DNA from: Methanobacteriota archaeon
Lineage (GTDB): Archaea > Halobacteriota > Methanocellia > Methanocellales > Methanocellaceae
Reading direction: 5' to 3'
NCBI GenBank assembly: GCA_023436075.1
Contig: JAEZKS010000108.1
Location: forward strand, 1-7,256
Length of the DNA: 7,256 nucleotides
Part shown: piece by piece, positions 1 to 6,229 of the stretch
Numbering within the stretch: the stretch's first letter is position 1
How the letters are laid out: each line of letters begins with the position of its first letter
The notes under the pieces: generated by a model
The model's database searches: none
Told to the model about the DNA's origin: nothing
Seen by the model: the letters and a program-made list of their open reading frames with translations, nothing else
Made by a program: the position numbers and the translations under genes

Positions 1-2896
1 GTATCACTCCCTCTACCTCGATGTACCAGACATTCAGCGTAGCCCACCATCCCCATGGCGGCAGCAGCGGCAGACCTGAAGGTACCATGCCCAGGGCCCG
101 GCTCAGTCCGGCATCCATGACTTTGCCGGCGACATCCTGCGCGGCCTCTCGTGCGAAGTCCCGGAACACATTTCGCACTTCGTCCTTCAGCTTCACAGTT
201 ACCTGTACGATAGCCTTATGACCTGCTCCGGTAATTTTCTCTTCAATTTTCCTTTCGATATACAGGGTATATTCGTCTACGTACCCTTCTGCCACCTTCC
301 GGGCATTTTCCTTGATCGAAGACGCGCTATAGTCGATCAGATCATCGGCGATCTCTTTCACCAGCGTCCCGTTGCACAGGTCTTTGATCACTGCCTTGCT
401 GTCGCCGTTACGTCTCTGGTACGCCCGATCGATGGCACCGTCGATCGACTCCTGCGAGATGGCCTCGCCGTAGCCTGCATCATCACCGAGTACGGATGCG
501 ATCTCGTTCTTCAGGGCGTCCCTGACGCCGCTGGAAATCTCCACGGTCAGCTTATCGACTTCTGCTATCACAGTCTCGTTCGTAATGTTATCGACGCTCG
601 CTGCAATGGCGTCGATTCCGGCCATTACCGGCGCTGCCATGGCATCCGCTATCTCATCGCTCCATGATATCTCGGCGGCTGGAGAGAACAAGCAGACGTT
701 TCGCAGCCGCAGTGTACGGACAGAATAGCCGGTCTCTTCGTCTACGTGCCTGCCAGTGTCCAGATATGAGGGGCTCTGGTCGACAGCTATTGTGATTTCC
801 TCGTCCCATGGGTAGCCTCTGGCGAATTCACGGCTGCTGTTCAGGTCCATCGAAAGGCCGAACGGAATGTAAAGACGTTCCGCCAGGTAGCTTTTTGCGC
901 CAGTGGCCCCGGTCATGAGGTTCGAGGTGCTCAACCCAGTCCCGTTCAATTGATCGTCGATGGCCCGGTCGATCGAATTGCCAGCATTGTTTGCCGCGTC
1001 TTCAAGTTGTCGAGACAGGTCAGTCAGAAAGGCCTGTCGTACCCGGAAGATTGCCTTCAAGCCACAGGACCGATAGGCAGGAAGGTTGCAGTAATCGCCC
1101 TGTGGTGGCGTACAGAAGTAGCTCTGCCGGTCCAGGTACCTGTCATAGCTCTCCATGAACCGGTCGTAAAGCAGTTTATATGCGGTCGCCGTCATTTCCG
1201 CAGGAGAGCCGCCATAGTCTTCCGGGTCCAGGTCGATTGTCATTTCTCTTTTAATGAGATTGATCAGGTCGCGCAGTTCATAATCGGCCTCGATTTCTAC
1301 CCAGACCGGGTATCTATTATCCGGGCCGCAGACGAACTCGTACGACTGGTCGGTAAATGCCGCCGGCACCAATGACTGCCAGCCGTCATGGTCGCCGATG
1401 ATGTCAGCCAGCACTCGCTCGAATCGACCCGTCTCGCCCGGAAGGTCGAACGATGCCTCGTACCATTTGATAGCTTCTCTGAGGTTATCATCCGTGAAAG
1501 CCTTTTGTCCGAAACTCAGGTCCCGTTCGTAAATATACGGGACAAACGGGCTAACGACGTCGTTGGAACTGCCGGCAAGTAGCGGGTCGTCGAGGTTTTC
1601 GGTAGATTCGGTGTACCGTCCTGTTCCGAAGTACTGGAGCGCGGAATAGCGACTGACGAAGTACGTTACCGTCACCCGGTCTGCAAAGCCATTGCCGTCG
1701 CTATTATCGCCGTATGCCCGGAAGGTCCTCTTCAGCAGCGACCTTATCCCCGGGCCGGTCGACGAGATCGGTTCCTGGTCATCTTCGACGGTATACGTCG
1801 CGTTGATACGAGGGTAATAGTCCTTGTCCCTTGCGATCTCGACGTACATCTGCATCGTGTAAGCTCCCTCCCTAGTGCTTTCGGCGTAGCCTCCGAAGCT
1901 CACGTTTTCATAGGCCCGATCCGCCATCTCGTCTGCGCTGAAAGTGTACTTCTCCGGTGGATCGGCTGAGCGATCCAGTCCTGTCTCACTGACGTTGCTA
2001 ATATTGTAGCTGTTAACCTCCGAAGGCCGGGCTGCATTGCCCAGGCAGTTATATGCAAATGTGGCCAGGCCGAGAGGGTCCACCGAGTTGTATTCGAATC
2101 CTTCTTCAGTCAGCAAGGCGCCGTTGACGATCAGTTCTACCTGCGAGTTGTCCACGATGTTGAGCGGAGCGCCGGACGCATATTGTACGTAGCCCCTCGC
2201 CCAGGTGAGAGCGAACGATGCCGCCGTCAGGTCTAGAGACATCGGCGTCCCATTGAGCCGGCGCTCGAACTCGCCGGTCAGGTCCCTCAGCAGAGGATAA
2301 CGAGCGGTGATCAGGCTGCGGATGACCCGGTCTTCGCTGTATGTAAAGTCGCTGCCAGGACGCTCGACTGTTAGACGTACAGGAGCTGTCATCGTATAAT
2401 ATGTAGTATATTCCATCCTGCACGGGGCCAGCGGATGGTCTAACGTCCGCCCCATGGTCATGTTGTCCGGCTCAAGTGCCAGCGAGCGGTAATCTCTGGT
2501 CAACGTTGCGGTGACGGTATAGTCCCCGTATGCAAAGCTCCCGTTATAGTTCACATCGAGGTACTTCGACAGCTCCTGCCAGGCTATGAGTTTTATGCGC
2601 TCGTCGTCGACACATTTCGCGCCCATTGCAAACGAGCTGCCATTGCTCGTGTTGACGATAGGCCTTTTTCCGACCTCGGCTTCGGCGACGAGGCCAGCGT
2701 AGTTCATGGCAGTGCCTATGTCAGAAACCGCCAGCGTCAACGCACGGCTGACGTCCCTGTCACGGTCGTCGGCGATGTCTCGCATCACGCCAGCCGATTC
2801 CATGCTTGCCAGGTAAACGGTGACGATTGTCGACAAGAGCACGAGAAGCACACCTATGGCGGCAAAGGGAATCCGGGCATCATCGTTCTCAAGCAT
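1..2896 (-). CDS. Giant single-pass surface protein, pilus-locus type (DUF7286-like), C-terminus cut by the window edge
   Basis: This frame is open without a stop from the ATG at 2896-2894 to the left edge: 965 codons plus one base, so the gene continues outside. A short tail (MLENDDARIP) leads into one hydrophobic helix at about residues 9-30; everything after it reads as a secreted ectodomain. The first half is beta-rich with many Tyr and Asn. It holds most of about 14 N-glycosylation sequons (e.g. NGS, NMT, NVS, NAT) and most of nine spaced cysteines. Residues about 745-935 look like long amphipathic helices, followed by an aromatic motif, GLPLLPPWGWWATLNVW, at 941-957. The N-terminal helix plus this motif recall haloarchaeal DUF7286 proteins of pilus loci; that is recalled family knowledge, not a search. 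The start has a GGGAG site three bases upstream and overlaps the preceding stop by 8 bases. Inferred role: large extracellular component of a pilus-like or secretion assembly. The reading frame is certain; the function is not. Confidence 0.88.
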   Translation of the reverse strand, partial: MLENDDARIPFAAIGVLLVLLSTIVTVYLASMESAGVMRDIADDRDRDVSRALTLAVSDIGTAMNYAGLVAEAEVGKRPIVNTSNGSSFAMGAKCVDDERIKLIAWQELSKYLDVNYNGSFAYGDYTVTATLTRDYRSLALEPDNMTMGRTLDHPLAPCRMEYTTYYTMTAPVRLTVERPGSDFTYSEDRVIRSLITARYPLLRDLTGEFERRLNGTPMSLDLTAASFALTWARGYVQYASGAPLNIVDNSQVELIVNGALLTEEGFEYNSVDPLGLATFAYNCLGNAARPSEVNSYNISNVSETGLDRSADPPEKYTFSADEMADRAYENVSFGGYAESTREGAYTMQMYVEIARDKDYYPRINATYTVEDDQEPISSTGPGIRSLLKRTFRAYGDNSDGNGFADRVTVTYFVSRYSALQYFGTGRYTESTENLDDPLLAGSSNDVVSPFVPYIYERDLSFGQKAFTDDNLREAIKWYEASFDLPGETGRFERVLADIIGDHDGWQSLVPAAFTDQSYEFVCGPDNRYPVWVEIEADYELRDLINLIKREMTIDLDPEDYGGSPAEMTATAYKLLYDRFMESYDRYLDRQSYFCTPPQGDYCNLPAYRSCGLKAIFRVRQAFLTDLSRQLEDAANNAGNSIDRAIDDQLNGTGLSTSNLMTGATGAKSYLAERLYIPFGLSMDLNSSREFARGYPWDEEITIAVDQSPSYLDTGRHVDEETGYSVRTLRLRNVCLFSPAAEISWSDEIADAMAAPVMAGIDAIAASVDNITNETVIAEVDKLTVEISSGVRDALKNEIASVLGDDAGYGEAISQESIDGAIDRAYQRRNGDSKAVIKDLCNGTLVKEIADDLIDYSASSIKENARKVAEGYVDEYTLYIERKIEEKITGAGHKAIVQVTVKLKDEVRNVFRDFAREAAQDVAGKVMDAGLSRALGMVPSGLPLLPPWGWWATLNVWYIEVEGVI

Positions 2897-3983
2897 AGGC
2901 TCCCGTCCATACGCTGACTGTCGCGATCGCGCTCGATGGCTTGTACCTTGCCTTCAGCCAGTCGAGCAGCATTCGCCTGGCATCTGCCGCATTCATCTTG
3001 TCTTCAACGATATCCGCAGTCATTTCCTCTGCCAGCCCGTTCGCCTCCGCGTGATAATACCCGTCACCCAGTCCATCGATGCGGTCTTTTACCGAGAGGT
3101 TGAGACCGATCATCTCTCTCATGTCCGATGTCTTGCCGTCGATGAACTCTCCAAGCACCTTCAGAGGGTTGATGCTGCTGTTGACGGAAAAGGATGAACC
3201 CAGCGTATTGTTCCATATTTCGTCCATTGCCAGTGCCGTCGTATTTTTCAGGCAGTTCCCGATGACATCGCCAAGTCTCTGCCGAAGGCTGATCGCATCG
3301 CCATCTACCCGGTACTCGTCAATGCAACGGTCGACCTCTTCGAGATCGGAAATGCAGGCCTGCTCGATCAATGCGCGGGTGATGCCAGTTGTGCAGGGCA
3401 TGGTGACCTGCATGCTCGACGAAGCCGCGCCCGAAGGACAAGTTCCGCCTGATCTCACTTCGCCGGCGATCGGGACACCGATCAGCGGAGTCCAGCGGAG
3501 CGTGAACTCGTACTGGTATCGCGAGTCCAGACAAGATCGTATCTCCTGGTCTACCAACGCCGATACTGCGCTACTATATTCGGCGGTGACCGGGTTGGCC
3601 TGCACGGACGTATCTCCGTACTCGACCAGAAACTGGCATGCTGCGCCCCCGGCGGCGATGTCCATGACCGCCATGTGTCTGTTGCCCCGGCCGAGCAGCG
3701 CTGTTGCCATGTTCAGGTAAAGAACACTCTGAGTGACGTTAATGCCGCCCACAGCTACTATCCTGTCGGCCACATCGCCGAGTACCCGGTATTCGAAGTA
3801 ATCCACCTGTTCCGTTTCGAGGGTGCAGAGCACGTCGGCCGCAATCTCTCGCAGTCCTCTGTCTGCCACCGACCGTTCCGAAGCATGACCGGATATAGCT
3901 GGGCCGAGGATGACAGCGCAGATGCCTACGAGCATGAGGAAGAGGATGGCGTCCATTACAGTCGAATATCCCCCATCGTGCAT
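2889..3983 (-). CDS. Pilin-like single-pass protein with Cys-rich ectodomain (DUF7284-like)
   Basis: A 364-aa protein. The tail MHDGGYSTVMD leads into a membrane helix at about residues 10-30, as in a pilin. The STVMDAILFLMLVG start recalls the STVLD-type start of haloarchaeal DUF7284 proteins (memory, unverified). The ectodomain has eight cysteines (about 53, 116, 151, 182, 197, 210, 220, 244), an even number that would suit disulfides, and sequons near 82, 247, 258, 268 and 295. Residues about 200-250 and 285-348 look helical; 155-200 looks like beta structure. There is no enzyme motif. The ATG shares one base with the previous stop (TAATG) and follows a tandem GGAGGGAGG ribosome site, so the start is secure. 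It is the fourth operon gene, and its stop overlaps the giant protein's start by 8 bases, implying coupled translation and probably a shared complex. Exact role unknown. Confidence 0.87.
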   Translation of the reverse strand: MHDGGYSTVMDAILFLMLVGICAVILGPAISGHASERSVADRGLREIAADVLCTLETEQVDYFEYRVLGDVADRIVAVGGINVTQSVLYLNMATALLGRGNRHMAVMDIAAGGAACQFLVEYGDTSVQANPVTAEYSSAVSALVDQEIRSCLDSRYQYEFTLRWTPLIGVPIAGEVRSGGTCPSGAASSSMQVTMPCTTGITRALIEQACISDLEEVDRCIDEYRVDGDAISLRQRLGDVIGNCLKNTTALAMDEIWNNTLGSSFSVNSSINPLKVLGEFIDGKTSDMREMIGLNLSVKDRIDGLGDGYYHAEANGLAEEMTADIVEDKMNAADARRMLLDWLKARYKPSSAIATVSVWTGAYA

Positions 3984-4447
3984 TATCCTCCCTCCGAAAC
4001 GCTCACGGTCATAGTGCCGGACAGGCAGCGGGCATCGTTCAGCCTGACGGTTACCGGCAGGAGGTAGCCTGCTGTTGCCTTATCGACAGGAGACGAAGCC
4101 CATCTGAACTTGTCTGCAGCAACTTCTATGGAAACTATCTGGCCTGGCGTGCCATATTTCCGCAGCCAGTCGCAGTCCGTAGAAATATTCTCCAGTTTTC
4201 TGGCATCCAGAACTGTAGCGCCGCCTTCGCAGGCTATGCCCGGGTCTCCTGACAGGGCAACGGCCAGCGTACGGAGATCCTCTTTCATGTCGACGTAAGA
4301 GGCTTTCGCGGCATATGCAGAATAAGCCGAGCAAAGCAGGTATCCAAAGAGCAGAATGCCAATGACGACCAGGCCGACGGCCGGAAGGTCCGTATAAGGC
4401 TCCGTCACGCCCCGGTCATCATCGATAAACGAAGACGTAGGAATCAC
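3983..4447 (-). CDS. Pilin-like small membrane protein with DRG-VTE prepilin-type N-terminus
   Basis: A 154-aa protein with a GTG start. Residues 9-16 (DDDRGVTE) resemble an archaeal class III (prepilin) signal: Arg-Gly, then a short polar stretch with Glu, then a hydrophobic helix at about 22-45. Prepilin peptidase could cut after Gly13; this is inferred, and the Glu sits at +3 rather than the usual +5. The ectodomain has Cys73, Cys92 and Cys141, one more cysteine lies in the helix (39), and there is one sequon (NIS, 87). It ends in a short beta-rich stretch (PVTVRLNDARCLSGTMTVSV), a common way for archaeal pilin-like proteins to end. The GTG lies 29 bases inside the preceding gene, and an in-frame stop just upstream (4454-4456) rules out a longer start. 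The only downstream GTG (4408) would remove the signal. Family not identified; a minor pilin is the best guess. Confidence 0.82.
   Translation of the reverse strand: MIPTSSFIDDDRGVTEPYTDLPAVGLVVIGILLFGYLLCSAYSAYAAKASYVDMKEDLRTLAVALSGDPGIACEGGATVLDARKLENISTDCDWLRKYGTPGQIVSIEVAADKFRWASSPVDKATAGYLLPVTVRLNDARCLSGTMTVSVSEGG
3987..3995 (-). promoter_or_regulatory. Tandem Shine-Dalgarno GGAGGGAGG for the 364-aa gene
   Basis: Two overlapping GGAGG-type sites end three bases before the ATG at 3983. They also encode the last residues (Glu-Gly-Gly) of the upstream protein. With the TAATG stop/start overlap this fixes the start and suggests strong, coupled translation of the 364-aa protein. Confidence 0.65.
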
Positions 4448-5018
4448 TCTCCGTTATGCCATTCGAGGCGTTATGGACGAATATGAACAATTTTTCCACG
4501 GTCAGTGGCATAGACCAGTCTATGCAGACAGGATGGCTGACCAGATCAAGGCCTGCACTTTCCAGCAATGTCGAAGCAAGGCTCCGGTTTTCGGCGCTCA
4601 ACGGGAAATCCCGCGTGCCACGCTCTCCGAAAGTGGCGTTGAGGTATTCGCGCATCTCTGCCGTATCGTTCCAGTCGACGCCGCCTGCGCCATGGTAATT
4701 GCCCGGATATACCCTTACGGTCAGCGGCCTGGCGAACTCCAGGCCCTGTAAGTCACGGGTGACTACGTAGTCTGATGAAATGTTGACTGTGATGCCCTCT
4801 GCAGGACGAATATCATCCCTGGCGATCGGTATCGACGAAACGGCAACAGTGCCGATGTCGCCGCAAATCTCGTCTGCCGCGGACTGTATCGCTATTGCGG
4901 CATCAGCAGGCAGAGTCGACCTGAAAAGGACAAGGACGACGAGCATGACGATCGAAGCTGCTACGGCTACGCCGGCGCCGGACAATATGCCTTCCATGCT
5001 CCCGTAGTCACTCTTCAT
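4419..5018 (-). CDS. Single-pass surface protein, pilin-like, family unrecognised
   Basis: A 199-aa protein. Its tail (MKSDYGSMEG) leads into a strong membrane helix at about residues 11-32, followed by an ectodomain with just two cysteines (52 and 165) that could pair, and five sequons (NIS 79, NDT 117, NAT 127, NRS 144, NAS 183). The ectodomain alternates beta segments (76-105, 172-198) with a helical part at 118-157, and the C-terminus ends in a beta strand (SYVFVYR). I see no catalytic motif. The start is secure: the ATG overlaps the previous stop as ATGA and follows a GGAGG site four bases away. It is the second gene of the operon. The Gly-Ser-Met-Glu before the helix loosely recalls a prepilin site but lacks a basic residue next to the glycine. 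Likely an anchored minor pilin or pseudopilin-like partner of the giant protein; this rests on layout and context. Confidence 0.85.
   Translation of the reverse strand: MKSDYGSMEGILSGAGVAVAASIVMLVVLVLFRSTLPADAAIAIQSAADEICGDIGTVAVSSIPIARDDIRPAEGITVNISSDYVVTRDLQGLEFARPLTVRVYPGNYHGAGGVDWNDTAEMREYLNATFGERGTRDFPLSAENRSLASTLLESAGLDLVSHPVCIDWSMPLTVEKLFIFVHNASNGITESDSYVFVYR
4445..4452 (-). promoter_or_regulatory. Unusual ribosome site: GGAGA directly abutting a GTG start
   Basis: On the minus strand GGAGA (4452-4448) touches the GTG (4447-4445), so only one base separates GGAG from the start codon, far shorter than the usual spacing of about 4-8. The region lies inside the 199-aa gene, so translation may depend on ribosomes terminating 29 bases later and backing up. 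A rare ATT start at 4444 would have normal spacing. The annotated start remains the best choice because it keeps the prepilin-like DRG-VTE segment. Confidence 0.45.
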
Positions 5019-5491
5019 GCTGCCTCCGAATAGATGAGCGCCATTGTCATGTCGCCGACTTCTTCTGTGGCGATGCGGATCGAATACCTCCCCGGATAAA
5101 GCACGACCGGCTCGCTACAACCGGACTCTACGTTCCCGGAGCCGAAAGGCACGCCGGAGACATGGAGCTCTTCGCTGCCATCGGCGTATCTTATGGAATA
5201 CTCACCAGAGGCTCCGGCCTGGAAATTTGCCGGCACTCGCCTGAAGGTTATATTGATCACGCTATCCGGAACAGTTACCGTGAGATGAGCGCCACCTCTC
5301 GCTACGTCTGAATATTCCGCCTCTGCCACGGCGACTATTCTCGATGCGCAAGCCCGAGCCGACGCCTTTGACCATTGCCCGGCCACCTCAAGGGCATACG
5401 TCGCCACGGTTACGAGAATAAGCGACGAGACGATCAATACGGTCGCGAGCTTCATGGGCAGGAAATCTGCGCCACCTTCGTTCTCAAGCAT
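5015..5491 (-). CDS. Small membrane-anchored beta-rich protein (DUF7311-like), first gene of the operon
   Basis: A 158-aa protein. The tail MLENEGGADFLPMK leads into a membrane helix at about residues 15-37, then a basic linker with Cys48, and a beta-rich ectodomain (68-155) holding Cys125 and one sequon (NIT, 80). The order of helix, TVTVPDSVINITF strand pair, GEYSIRYADG hairpin and VVLYPGRYSIRI strand near the end matches my recollection of haloarchaeal DUF7311, often found beside a coiled-coil protein (DUF7310) and a type II/IV secretion ATPase. Here too a coiled-coil gene lies next door, though divergent. The ATG has no clear Shine-Dalgarno site, but a TATA-like box lies about 30 bases upstream, so the mRNA is probably leaderless. 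The stop overlaps the next start (ATGA). The first 14 bases of the gene are identical to those of the giant gene. Role beyond surface or pilus accessory is unknown. Confidence 0.85.
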   Translation of the reverse strand: MLENEGGADFLPMKLATVLIVSSLILVTVATYALEVAGQWSKASARACASRIVAVAEAEYSDVARGGAHLTVTVPDSVINITFRRVPANFQAGASGEYSIRYADGSEELHVSGVPFGSGNVESGCSEPVVLYPGRYSIRIATEEVGDMTMALIYSEAA

Positions 5492-5554
5492 ACTTTTTTA
5501 CAATTATCGGTAAATTACTTATAGTTTGCGACTTATTTTCAATAGTGAGAAAAT
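5492..5554. promoter_or_regulatory. Divergent promoter region between the surface-protein operon and the coiled-coil gene
   Basis: This 63-bp AT-rich gap separates two divergent starts. The segment ACTTATAGTT (5517-5526) reads AACTATAAGT on the other strand, so one box offers a TATA-like element both ways: CTTATAG for the plus gene and CTATAAG for the minus operon. Its centre is about 30 bases from the minus ATG at 5491, which predicts a leader of only a few bases, and about 34 bases from the plus ATG at 5555, which predicts a leader of about nine. A second TATA-like stretch, ACTTATTTT (5531-5539), could also serve. Spacing rules are those of archaeal promoters in general; transcription start sites are inferred. 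Confidence 0.5.
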
Positions 5555-6019
5555 ATGTCCGACGGGAAAAGCTACTCTATCGATAAAGACCTTGCCGGGA
5601 GACTGATGTCGCTCGAACAACGGATGAAAGGCCTGCAAGGACGGACTGCAGCTATCGAGGCACGTCTTTCCGGCCCCGGATCAAGCTCCGTGGACGGTAT
5701 CCCCGCAAGCTGCCCTGAGAATTATTCCGACGACTTTGTGCCCGCTTGTGCCGCCTATCGGAGAGACGCTGACAATCAGCGAGACGATCCGGAGCCTGGA
5801 TACCACTTGAATGGGACTATTCGGGTGCCGGAAGTCGGCAATAAGCAACGACATGCGAGAAAGGCTGTTGACACTACTGGCCTGATCGCAGGCGTGATAC
5901 TTGTCGGAGCCGGCATTCTGCTTTACTCCGGTAACTTTGAGATAATCAGAAACCCCGCCGTTGCGCTGGGATGTGGCATCCTGCTGCTGGGCAGCGTGCT
6001 CGTGCGGACGATCATTTGA
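5555..6019 (+). CDS. Coiled-coil protein with two C-terminal membrane helices (possibly DUF7310-related)
   Basis: A 154-aa protein with three parts. Residues about 13-39 form a heptad-like coiled coil (LAGRLMSLEQRMKGLQGRTA and on). Residues 40-105 are a polar, probably disordered linker rich in Asp, Pro and Ser, with two cysteines (53, 65). Residues 108-124 and 134-150 are two membrane helices joined by a short loop, forming a hairpin that would place both ends on the same side, probably the cytoplasm. The ATG follows AGTGAG five bases away, whose GTGA can pair with the 16S tail. The gene diverges from the surface-protein operon and shares its promoter gap. Haloarchaeal pilus loci carry a small coiled-coil protein (DUF7310, from memory) in a similar place, but I do not recall membrane helices in that family, so homology is uncertain. 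A scaffold or regulator facing the motor is a plausible role. Confidence 0.8.
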   Translation: MSDGKSYSIDKDLAGRLMSLEQRMKGLQGRTAAIEARLSGPGSSSVDGIPASCPENYSDDFVPACAAYRRDADNQRDDPEPGYHLNGTIRVPEVGNKQRHARKAVDTTGLIAGVILVGAGILLYSGNFEIIRNPAVALGCGILLLGSVLVRTII

Positions 6020-6088
6020 ATCCTCAGGTGGCACGAGCTACCGGTCTGTGAAGGCCCCTTAGCCACGGCGATTATCAGGTCTGTCCGC
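6020..6088. other. Short gap between two convergent genes
   Basis: These 69 bases separate the end of the coiled-coil gene from the end of the zinc-ribbon gene. There is no oligo-T tract. GTGGC (6029-6033) and GCCAC (6062-6066) could pair, but with a loop of nearly 30 bases, so I do not call a terminator. No open frame of note is present. Confidence 0.4.
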
Positions 6089-6229
6089 CTACGTTCTCAT
6101 GCAGTCTTCGCTGCCGCACTGGGGGCAGGTGACCGGAAAACGTGCAGGATCGTCCTGAAAAACGAAACCGCAAGTTTTACACGCGAAGTATACTTTATTT
6201 TGGTCTATTCCGTCGTCCCACTCATTCAT
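6089..6229 (-). CDS. Small rubredoxin-like zinc-ribbon protein
   Basis: A 46-aa protein. Cys17-x2-Cys20 and Cys35-x2-Cys38, spaced by 14 residues, form two knuckles (CKTCGF and CPQCGS) of a zinc ribbon or rubredoxin-like fold, with an extra Cys43 in a GSEDC tail. The metal is probably zinc, though iron cannot be excluded. The N-terminus is acidic (MNEWDDGIDQ). I chose the ATG at 6229 over an in-frame TTG at 6307: the extra 26 residues have no domain character, that stretch holds TATA-like boxes, and one of them (6256-6265, AATATTTATG on the minus strand) lies about 30 bases from the ATG, giving a leader of a few bases. An inverted repeat covers the start. The gene is divergent from the phosphoglucose isomerase and convergent with the coiled-coil gene. 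Partners and function are unknown; such small ribbons occur in both nucleic-acid-binding and redox roles. Confidence 0.72.
   Translation of the reverse strand: MNEWDDGIDQNKVYFACKTCGFVFQDDPARFPVTCPQCGSEDCMRT

Noticed and set aside
218..667. Plus-strand open frames in the left third (also 950-1375, 1388-1582)
   Set aside because: All are antisense to the uninterrupted giant minus-strand frame and lack ribosome sites and sensible protein composition.
3079..3720. 213-codon plus-strand open frame
   Set aside because: It lies wholly antisense to the 364-aa gene, which has a strong ribosome site, a membrane helix and tight operon spacing. The plus-strand product is Ser/Arg/Met-rich and has no recognisable domain.
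5681..6034. 117-codon minus-strand open frame over the coiled-coil gene
   Set aside because: The plus-strand frame has a coherent coiled coil, linker and membrane hairpin plus a promoter and ribosome site; the minus-strand product is unstructured low-complexity sequence.
6029..6066. Possible hairpin terminator GTGGC...GCCAC
   Set aside because: The stem is only five pairs with a loop of almost 30 bases and no T-run follows.
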